A DNA stretch of 23,683 bases from JACMNW01 sp043721855 (GTDB lineage Bacteria; Pseudomonadota; Alphaproteobacteria; Rhodobacterales; Rhodobacteraceae), in contig JAYSPY010000045.1 of NCBI GenBank assembly GCA_043721855.1, positions 1-23,683 on the forward strand, in the 5' to 3' direction. The notes under the pieces were generated by a model, which was given only the letters and a program-made list of their open reading frames with translations, was not told where the DNA came from and ran no database searches. The translations under genes were made by a program, and so were the position numbers. This document shows, one piece after another, positions 15,102 to 21,724 of the stretch (positions within the stretch are counted from its first letter, which is position 1; the number at the start of each line of letters is the position of its first letter).

Positions 15102-16625
15102 ATGACAGCCATGGATACCCTAGTGATGGATTTAGAAGTGCGCGACGGTGTCGACCGCGAAACCATCGAGGCCGTGCATGCCATGTCGGGCAAATATAAA
15201 TACGGCTGGGAAACTGACATCGAGATGGACTATGCCCCCAAGGGCCTGTCCGAAGATATCGTGCGACTGATTTCCGGCAAGAATGAAGAACCACAATGGA
15301 TGCTGGATTGGCGTCTTGCGGCGTATCGTCGTTGGGTGAAAATGACGGAACCCCGCTGGGCCATGCTGAACTACCCCGAAATTGACTACCAGGATCAATA
15401 TTACTACGCCAAGCCCAAAAGCATGGATGTCAAACCAAAAAGCTTGGATGATGTGGATCCAAAGCTGCTTGCGACCTATGCGAAATTGGGAATTCCGCTG
15501 AAAGAACAGATGCTTCTGGCTGGTGTTGAAGGTGATGCTGAACCCCGTAAGGTGGCTGTCGACGCGGTGTTTGACAGTGTTTCGGTCGGCACAACCTTCA
15601 AGGCCGAACTGGCACGCGCTGGCGTCATTTTCTGTTCCATGTCCGAAGCCATTCGGGAACACCCGGAATTGGTGCAACGCTATATCGGGTCGGTGGTCCC
15701 ACCGTCGGATAATTTCTTTGCCACGCTGAACTGCGCCGTTTTCTCGGACGGATCTTTTGTCTATATCCCCGAGGGCACAAAATGCCCAATGGAACTTTCC
15801 ACCTATTTCCGCATCAACGCCGAAAATACCGGGCAGTTTGAACGCACGCTGATCATTGCGGAAAAAGGCAGTTACGTCAGCTACCTGGAAGGCTGCACTG
15901 CGCCAAAGCGCGATACGCATCAGTTGCACGCAGCCGTGGTGGAAATCGTGATCCTGGAAGATGCCGAAGTGAAATATTCCACCGTACAAAACTGGTATCC
16001 CGGCGATGAGAACGGCCGCGGTGGTATCTACAATTTCGTCACCAAACGCGCCGATTGCCGGGGCGACCGCGCAAAAGTGATGTGGACCCAAGTTGAAACC
16101 GGGTCGGCGATCACCTGGAAATACCCGTCCTGCATCCTGCGCGGCGAGGCCAGCCAAGGCGAGTTTTATTCCATCGCCATCGCCAACAACATGCAGCAGG
16201 CCGATACCGGCACCAAGATGATCCACTTGGGCAAAAACACCAAGTCGCGGATCGTATCGAAAGGCATTTCGGCGGGCTGCGCGCAAAACACCTATCGCGG
16301 CCTTGTGTCGATGCACCCGAAAGCCACAAATTCGCGCAACTATACGCAATGCGACAGCTTGCTGATCGGCGATAAATGCGGCGCACATACGGTGCCGTAT
16401 ATTGAGGTGAAAAATAACTCCTCCCGCGTTGAACACGAAGCGACCACGTCGAAAGTTGATGATGATCAGCTGTTCTATTGCCGGTCGCGCGGCATGAACG
16501 AAGAAGAAGCCGTGGCGCTTGTGGTCAACGGCTTTGTCAAAGACGTTCTGCAAACCCTGCCGATGGAATTCGCGATGGAGGCGCAAGCGCTGGTTGCGAT
16601 CAGCCTTGAAGGCTCGGTTGGCTAG
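15102..16625 (+). CDS. sufB: Fe-S assembly scaffold SufB
   Basis: SufB is the core of the SufBCD scaffold on which nascent clusters are built, in the cytosol. The 507-aa protein has the N-terminal SufB-specific region with SGKYKYGWETDIEMDYAPKG. A central beta-helix follows, and the C-terminal block includes TQCDSLLIGDKCGAHTVPY, where Cys426 corresponds to the conserved scaffold cysteine next to the CGAHT motif, then SSRVEHEATTSKV and the family ending AISLEGSVG. The length is normal. ATG 15102 has GGAAAG nearby; an in-frame Met at residue 4 is an alternative. It lies 38 nt after the NifS-like gene in the same operon. Confidence 0.97.
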   Translation: MTAMDTLVMDLEVRDGVDRETIEAVHAMSGKYKYGWETDIEMDYAPKGLSEDIVRLISGKNEEPQWMLDWRLAAYRRWVKMTEPRWAMLNYPEIDYQDQYYYAKPKSMDVKPKSLDDVDPKLLATYAKLGIPLKEQMLLAGVEGDAEPRKVAVDAVFDSVSVGTTFKAELARAGVIFCSMSEAIREHPELVQRYIGSVVPPSDNFFATLNCAVFSDGSFVYIPEGTKCPMELSTYFRINAENTGQFERTLIIAEKGSYVSYLEGCTAPKRDTHQLHAAVVEIVILEDAEVKYSTVQNWYPGDENGRGGIYNFVTKRADCRGDRAKVMWTQVETGSAITWKYPSCILRGEASQGEFYSIAIANNMQQADTGTKMIHLGKNTKSRIVSKGISAGCAQNTYRGLVSMHPKATNSRNYTQCDSLLIGDKCGAHTVPYIEVKNNSSRVEHEATTSKVDDDQLFYCRSRGMNEEEAVALVVNGFVKDVLQTLPMEFAMEAQALVAISLEGSVG

Positions 16626-16727
16626 GGCCGGTATTAAAAATGTGTAAAATAAACCCAGACACACCTTATTTGCGCCATGGTTTGACACGCATGGTTGTAT
16701 CACATTACAACGCTAAGGTGTGTAACG

Positions 16728-17282
16728 ATGGCGACGATTTCAATTTCGACAGCTTCGCAGAAGGACGAGTTCCTGTCGCGCCTGGCGCGCATCGAAGCTG
16801 GGGTCGGAAGTTCGAAATCAACACTTTACGTTGGCGTGGACGGCACGATCATGGCCAGCAGCAAAGACAACGAAAAACTGAAAAAGCAGGCAATCACCAC
16901 TCCGGCAAGGCCTTTGGGACTTTTTGGCGGGATGTTTTCTGTTGTTTTTGGCGCCATGGCCTTGGGCATAGCTCTGTATCTGCGCTTTTCGCTGACCGGG
17001 CAGGCGGGTTCTCTCGACAATCCAGATCTTTTCATGGCGCAAAACGGTGGCGTGGCTTTGGTACTGGCGGTTTTTTGCGGCTATATGGTCAAGATGCCGA
17101 TGTTGAAGTATGCGCCAATTTGTGCGGTTGGCGTCTTGGCGGGGCTGGTCGGCTACCACAATTTGGTTCACGTCTACCCAACCGAGTTTGCACAGATGTT
17201 TTCTGCGATGTGGGTCGAACAAGTGGTCACCGCCACTTCGCCGCACTCGATCATCTGGCGCGGCGAAACTTTCATTCTGTAA
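16728..17282 (+). CDS. Unknown membrane protein inside the suf operon (184 aa)
   Basis: No domain family was recognised. The protein has a soluble N-terminal part of about 60 residues, rich in Ser, Lys and Glu (QKDEFLSRLARIEAG, then VGVDGTIMASSKDNEKLKK). It is followed by three hydrophobic segments (about 63-88, 106-122 and 128-146) and a short C-terminal tail with VYPTEF and SPHSIIWRGE. There are two cysteines (117 and 132), both in or near membrane segments. ATG 16728 is preceded by AAGGTG (16715-16720) at ideal spacing; a longer in-frame TTG start at 16695 is disfavoured. It sits 102 nt after sufB and 99 nt before sufC. That position, with the same strand and conserved-looking spacing, ties it to Fe-S assembly by context only. 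Confidence 0.8.
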   Translation: MATISISTASQKDEFLSRLARIEAGVGSSKSTLYVGVDGTIMASSKDNEKLKKQAITTPARPLGLFGGMFSVVFGAMALGIALYLRFSLTGQAGSLDNPDLFMAQNGGVALVLAVFCGYMVKMPMLKYAPICAVGVLAGLVGYHNLVHVYPTEFAQMFSAMWVEQVVTATSPHSIIWRGETFIL

Positions 17283-17351
17283 ACCACGTTAACCCGGCAT
17301 CGCAGTGGCGTCTATCAGGCGCTGCTTTAGCAAATTCCACACTCAGTCATA

Positions 17352-17368
17352 CGGCGACATCCTCGCCG
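17352..17368 (+). promoter_or_regulatory. Small hairpin just upstream of the sufC ribosome-binding site
   Basis: CGGCGA (17352-17357) pairs with TCGCCG (17363-17368) around a 5-nt loop. The sufC Shine-Dalgarno AGAGG (17372-17376) begins 3 nt later. It could modulate translation or mark an RNA processing site. There is no T-tract, so it is not a terminator. Confidence 0.4.
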
Positions 17369-17381
17369 ATCAGAGGATTAT

Positions 17382-18137
17382 ATGCTTAATATCAATAACC
17401 TACACGTCAAACTTGAGACGGAAGATAAACAAATATTGCGCGGCGTGAACCTGAATGTCGGCGCAGGTGAAGTGCATGCAATCATGGGGCCAAACGGGTC
17501 TGGCAAATCAACACTTTCCTATGTCTTGTCCGGCAAAGACGGCTACACGGTTACCGACGGCACCGCCACGCTGGATGGCGCTGATTTGCTGGCGATGGCC
17601 CCCGAAGATCGCGCTGCCGCGGGCCTTTTCCTGGCCTTTCAATACCCGGTTGAAATCCCCGGTGTTGGCAACATGACCTTCCTGCGCACCGCCGTAAATG
17701 CCCAGCGAAAATCACGCGGCGAGGTTGAAATGTCGGCGGGCGACTTTCTTAAGGTCGTGCGCGAAAAGGCAAAACGGCTAAGCATCGACGCCGATATGAT
17801 GAAACGTCCGGTCAATGTGGGCTTTTCCGGGGGCGAGAAAAAGCGCAACGAAATCTTGCAGATGGCAATGCTGGAACCCCGCATGTGCATCTTGGATGAA
17901 ACCGACAGCGGGCTTGATATCGATGCGATGAAACTGGTGGCCGACGGCGTGAATGCGTTGCGCGATGCGGGCCGCGCCTTTCTGGTGATCACGCATTATC
18001 AACGTCTGCTGGATCATATTCGCCCCGATGTCGTGCATATCATGGCGGCGGGCCGCATCATCAAAACCGGTGGGCCCGAATTGGCGCATGAAGTTGAAAA
18101 AAATGGCTACGCCGATATTCTGGCTGAGGTCGTGTGA
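17382..18137 (+). CDS. sufC: Fe-S assembly ATPase SufC
   Basis: SufC is the ABC-type ATPase of the SufBCD complex; it drives conformational change of the scaffold in the cytosol and is not a transporter. The 251-aa protein shows Walker A GPNGSGKST (36-44), the Q-loop at Q87 in AFQYP, the signature FSGGEKKR (148-155) and Walker B CILDETDSGLD (169-179). The H-loop ITHYQRLL follows. All catalytic motifs are intact and the length is typical. ATG 17382 has AGAGG five bases upstream. Its stop codon TGA shares its last base with the ATG of sufD, so the two are translationally coupled. Confidence 0.97.
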   Translation: MLNINNLHVKLETEDKQILRGVNLNVGAGEVHAIMGPNGSGKSTLSYVLSGKDGYTVTDGTATLDGADLLAMAPEDRAAAGLFLAFQYPVEIPGVGNMTFLRTAVNAQRKSRGEVEMSAGDFLKVVREKAKRLSIDADMMKRPVNVGFSGGEKKRNEILQMAMLEPRMCILDETDSGLDIDAMKLVADGVNALRDAGRAFLVITHYQRLLDHIRPDVVHIMAAGRIIKTGGPELAHEVEKNGYADILAEVV

Positions 18138-19423
18138 TGGCGCTGCCCCAAGCCAAACAAGACAGGCTGGCCGCCCTTTGTGCCGGGCTTAGATTGCCCA
18201 CATCGGGATGGTCGGCACAGGTCCGCGCAGAAGCACTGATGCGGCTGACCGCGGCGGGATTGCCCGACAAACGCGATGAATATTGGCGTTACACCGATCC
18301 ATCACCGCTGATCACCGCTGATCCTGCGGCAGTAGCAATGAATGTTGACAGCGACGAGGCCCCGCTTTTTGACGCGGTAGATCGGCTTAAGCTGGTCTTT
18401 GTCAACGGCGTATTTGACGCTTCAGCATCCGACGATCTTTCGATATCGGGTATCGAGATTGATCTGTTATCGCGCAGCTCTGCCTATGATATTCATTGGG
18501 CCAAAGACAGCTATGGCGCGCTGGAAGCACAGGGCCAAACCCCGGTGCAGCGCCCGCTGGCCACCCTGAACACAGCGTTTGCATCCGAAGGCGTCCTGAT
18601 CCGCGTCACTGGTAAAGTCAGCAAACCGGTATCAATGGTCTATCTATATACTTCAGCTACTTCTGACGTGATGCTCCATCACTGCATGAAGATAGAAGCT
18701 GGCGCTTCGCTGACATTGCTTGAAAGCGGGCCCGGTGCCGCGCGCTTGAACACGGTGATGGAGGTTGACGTGGCGAATGGAGCCAGTTTCCATCACATCC
18801 GTGTTCAGGGCCGTACTCACGCCCGCCATGCAGCAACCCATATTTTCGCGCGCCTTGGTCCTGCATCCACCTTCAAAAGCTTTACCGCCACCGCCAATGG
18901 TGCCCTGACCCGCAACGAGGCCGTGATAGATTTGCTGGGTGATGATGCCGTCGCGCATGTGGCAGGTGCGGCCGTAGGGGATGGGAAATTCTTGCATGAC
19001 GACACGGTGTTTATCACCCATGCTGGCCAGCGCTGCGAAAGCCGCCAAGTGTTCAAGAAAGTGCTGAAAAACGGCGCTGTTGGCGTGTTCCAAGGCAAGA
19101 TCCTGGTCAAACAGGGTGCGCAAAAAACCGATGGTTACCAGATCAGCCAATCCCTGATGCTGGATGATGACAGCCAGTTTCTGGCCAAGCCAGAGCTGGA
19201 AATTTACGCCGATGATGTGAAATGCAGCCACGGCTCCACCTCGGGCGCGATTGATGAGACGGCTCTTTTCTATCTACGCTCGCGCGGGGTGCCGTTGAAA
19301 ACCGCGCAATCGCTGCTGGTGCTGGCGTTTCTGGCCGAAGCGATTGCGGAAATTGATGACGACGTTATTGCCGACGACATCCGGTCCCGGCTAGAGGGCT
19401 GGCTTGGGCGGCATGGAGGATAG
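18137..19423 (+). CDS. sufD: Fe-S assembly scaffold subunit SufD
   Basis: SufD pairs with SufB in the SufBC2D complex and is needed for iron acquisition into the nascent cluster. The 428-aa protein has the N-terminal helical region with GLPDKRDEYWRYTDPSPL, a right-handed beta-helix core, and the conserved C-terminal block KPELEIYADDVKCSHGSTSG, then ETALFYLRSRGVPLKTAQSL. The HGSTSG region carries the conserved histidine of the SufB-SufD interface. ATG 18137 overlaps the sufC stop by one base (TGATG); a GTG immediately before it is possible. A 10-bp tandem duplication at 18301-18320 lies in the N-terminal coding region but the frame is intact. The next gene starts directly after the stop. Confidence 0.95.
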   Translation: MALPQAKQDRLAALCAGLRLPTSGWSAQVRAEALMRLTAAGLPDKRDEYWRYTDPSPLITADPAAVAMNVDSDEAPLFDAVDRLKLVFVNGVFDASASDDLSISGIEIDLLSRSSAYDIHWAKDSYGALEAQGQTPVQRPLATLNTAFASEGVLIRVTGKVSKPVSMVYLYTSATSDVMLHHCMKIEAGASLTLLESGPGAARLNTVMEVDVANGASFHHIRVQGRTHARHAATHIFARLGPASTFKSFTATANGALTRNEAVIDLLGDDAVAHVAGAAVGDGKFLHDDTVFITHAGQRCESRQVFKKVLKNGAVGVFQGKILVKQGAQKTDGYQISQSLMLDDDSQFLAKPELEIYADDVKCSHGSTSGAIDETALFYLRSRGVPLKTAQSLLVLAFLAEAIAEIDDDVIADDIRSRLEGWLGRHGG

Positions 19424-19900
19424 ATGGCTGTCGTTTCAGACATCGTAAAAAGCTGGCGCAGCCCGCGGGCAGTGATTGCCCAACATTTGCGAAATCGCGC
19501 CACAGAACCTTTTGCGTTCAGCCTTTTGGTGGCGTTTCTAATACTTGCCTTTGTGGCCCTGTGGCCAAACATGTCGCGCGAGGCTTTTCTCCAGCCAGAT
19601 GCGCCATTGATGCAGCGCATGCTGGCGGCGGGGTTGGCGTTGCTTGCATCGATACCTTTTTGGTATGCATTGGCGGCGCTAAGCAGGATTGTGGCCCGGC
19701 TATTTGGCGGTAAAGGCGGCTATCTTGGTGCGCGTCTGGCGCTTTTTACGGCGCTACTTTCGGTTGCTCCCTTGATGTTAATCCAGGGCGTGATCAGCGG
19801 ATTTGCAGGACCAGGCCAATTTACCACCGGGGCAGGGGTGATCGTGCTGTGTGGTTTCATTTATCTTTGGATCAACATGCTGATCGCGGCAGAAAGCTAA
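19424..19900 (+). CDS. YIP1-family membrane protein (first of two)
   Basis: A 158-aa integral membrane protein with about four hydrophobic segments (roughly 30-48, 65-90, 100-126 and 134-156). It resembles YIP1-domain proteins: a short amphipathic N-terminus with VKSWRSPRAV, a charged loop around RLFGGKGGY, and a membrane core. Bacterial YIP1-like proteins have no established biochemical function. The ATG directly abuts the sufD stop, and GGAGG at the end of sufD forms the ribosome site, so expression is tightly tied to sufD. The only clue to its job is this position inside a SUF operon. The family call is moderately sure. Confidence 0.75.
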   Translation: MAVVSDIVKSWRSPRAVIAQHLRNRATEPFAFSLLVAFLILAFVALWPNMSREAFLQPDAPLMQRMLAAGLALLASIPFWYALAALSRIVARLFGGKGGYLGARLALFTALLSVAPLMLIQGVISGFAGPGQFTTGAGVIVLCGFIYLWINMLIAAES

Positions 19901-19903
19901 GCC

Positions 19904-20497
19904 ATGAATTTTTCGCTGCGCTCTATTCTTGAAATGATCAGGCTTTCCGTGCAAAGCCCACGCGGCGCCGCCCGCGGCTTGATGGCGATGAACCTTCCAG
20001 CCAATGCGCGCTGGATCTTGTTCTTCTTCAGCGTCATCGCTTCGGCTTTGGCATCGCATATAGGCTTCAGGCTGCTGCCACCCGATGCGCAGGCGTTCTG
20101 GGCCGACGCGATGTCATCGCCGATACAAAGCGCCATTATGCAAGCGGCGTTCTGGCTGCTGGCCGTTGTTATTCTTCATAAAATCGGCAGATTTGCTGCC
20201 AAAAGTGGAAGCTTCGGCGATACGCTTTTGCTGATAGGCTGGTGGCAGGTCGTGTTTTTCGCCCTGCAGGCGGCACAGATTTTGACCCTTCTGATTTTGC
20301 CACCTGTGGGCGAGCTGTTGGGGCTTGTCGGTCTTTTCGTGCTGCTTTGGCTGCTAACCCAATTTGTGATGGAGCTGCACGGATTCAGACATTTTTGGCG
20401 TGTTTTGGTCTGCGTCATCGGGGCACTTTTTCTGGCTGCAATAACCCTTGTTGTGGTCTTGGCGATGCTTGTCTTCGCATTCACCGGGGGGGCTTGA
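19904..20497 (+). CDS. YIP1-family membrane protein (second of two)
   Basis: A 197-aa integral membrane protein with about five hydrophobic segments (roughly 36-58, 76-95, 105-130, 136-156 and 165-193). The N-terminal pattern (SLRSILEMIRLSVQSPRGAA) resembles YIP1-type proteins, in which a short amphipathic segment with P-R precedes the membrane core. It follows the first YIP1-like gene after 3 nt and precedes sufS by 3 nt, so it is locked into the operon. The two proteins differ in length and are not obvious recent duplicates, but could form a hetero-oligomer. Function unknown. Confidence 0.75.
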   Translation: MNFSLRSILEMIRLSVQSPRGAARGLMAMNLPANARWILFFFSVIASALASHIGFRLLPPDAQAFWADAMSSPIQSAIMQAAFWLLAVVILHKIGRFAAKSGSFGDTLLLIGWWQVVFFALQAAQILTLLILPPVGELLGLVGLFVLLWLLTQFVMELHGFRHFWRVLVCVIGALFLAAITLVVVLAMLVFAFTGGA

Positions 20498-20500
20498 TCC

Positions 20501-21721
20501 GTGTATGATGTTGCTGAAATCCGCAGCCAATTCCCTATTCTTTCACGGACAGTCAACGGCAAGCCGCTGGTTTATCTTGATAATGGGGCTTCGGCCCAGA
20601 AACCGCAGGTGGTTATTGATTCCATTACCACAGCCTATAGTCACGAATATGCCAATGTTCACCGTGGCTTGCACTACTTATCTAACCTGGCCACAGACAA
20701 GTATGAAGCCGCTCGGACCACGATTGCCCGTTTTCTGAACGCACCTTCTGACCAACACATCGTGTTTTCCAGCGGCACGACAGAGGCGATAAATCTGGTC
20801 TCCTATGGTTGGGCTGCGCCCCATATGCAGGCGGGTGATGAAATCATTCTGTCCATTATGGAACACCACGCTAATATCGTGCCGTGGCATTTCTTGCGCG
20901 ACCGCATCGGCGTGGTGCTGAGATGGGTCGATATTGACGCCACGGGCGATCTTGATCCGCAGGCGGTGCTGGATGCCATCACACCGCGCACAAAACTGAT
21001 TGCTGTTACCCATATGTCAAACGTACTGGGCACCGTGGTGGATGTCGCCGCCATCTGTCAGGGTGCAAAGGCCCGCGGCGTGCCGGTGTTGGTGGATGGC
21101 AGTCAGGCTGCCGTGCATATGCCGGTTGATGTGGCGGCTTTGGGCTGTGATTTCTATGCTATAACCGGACATAAGCTATACGGACCAAGTGGTTCCGGGG
21201 CGATCTTCATCCATCCTGATCGCATGGCTGAAATGCAGCCTTTCCTCGGCGGCGGCGATATGATCCGCGAGGTTACGCGCGATAATGTCATCTATAACGA
21301 CCCGCCGATGAAGTTTGAGGCGGGCACACCCGGTATCGTTCAGCAAATCGGTTTGGGCGTGGCGTTGGACTATATGATGGGGCTTGGCATGGGGAACATC
21401 GCCGCCCATGAACGCCAAATCCGTAACTATGCCATGATCAAGCTTGCGGGCCTTAACTGGTTGCAGGTGCAGGGTAATTCGGCCACCAAAGGTGCGATTT
21501 TCTCGTTCACGCTAGACGGCGCTGCGCATGCCCATGATATATCCACCGTGCTGGATAAACGCGGCATTGCGGTGCGCGCAGGCACGCATTGCGCGATGCC
21601 GCTGATGCAGCATCTTGGGGTAGGGGCCACCTGCCGCGCATCCTTTGGCCTTTACAACACGCAAACCGACGTTGACGCGCTGATTTCCGCGTTGGAGCTG
21701 TGCCACGATCTTTTTGCCTGA
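20501..21721 (+). CDS. sufS: Class II cysteine desulfurase SufS
   Basis: SufS transfers cysteine sulfur, normally with SufE or SufU as acceptor, to the SufBCD scaffold. The 406-aa protein has the PLP lysine K225 in ITGHKLYGPSG, His123 in the PLP-stacking EHHAN motif, and the class II active-site cysteine C364 in RAGTHCAMPLM, the same number as in the E. coli enzyme. It ends with TCRASFGLYNT. The start is GTG at 20501, 3 nt after the preceding stop, with a G-rich ribosome site (GGGGGG). It is the last suf gene in this window. No sufE, sufT or sufA follows, and its stop lies only 3 bp from that of the convergent protease gene. Confidence 0.95.
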   Translation: MYDVAEIRSQFPILSRTVNGKPLVYLDNGASAQKPQVVIDSITTAYSHEYANVHRGLHYLSNLATDKYEAARTTIARFLNAPSDQHIVFSSGTTEAINLVSYGWAAPHMQAGDEIILSIMEHHANIVPWHFLRDRIGVVLRWVDIDATGDLDPQAVLDAITPRTKLIAVTHMSNVLGTVVDVAAICQGAKARGVPVLVDGSQAAVHMPVDVAALGCDFYAITGHKLYGPSGSGAIFIHPDRMAEMQPFLGGGDMIREVTRDNVIYNDPPMKFEAGTPGIVQQIGLGVALDYMMGLGMGNIAAHERQIRNYAMIKLAGLNWLQVQGNSATKGAIFSFTLDGAAHAHDISTVLDKRGIAVRAGTHCAMPLMQHLGVGATCRASFGLYNTQTDVDALISALELCHDLFA

Positions 21722-21724
21722 TCT

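Noticed and set aside
15132..16703. A 523-codon open frame antisense to sufB
   Set aside because: It lies wholly opposite a conserved gene, its translation is low-complexity and unlike any family, and it has no ribosome site. Codon bias of the sense gene explains the absence of stops.
16682..16725. Possible promoter (TTGACA at 16682) and a TTACA/TGTAA dyad before the unknown membrane gene
   Set aside because: The -35 is perfect, but no good -10 lies at 16-18 bp (best TACAAC at 18 bp), and the dyad is only 5 bp. Not strong enough to list as a feature.
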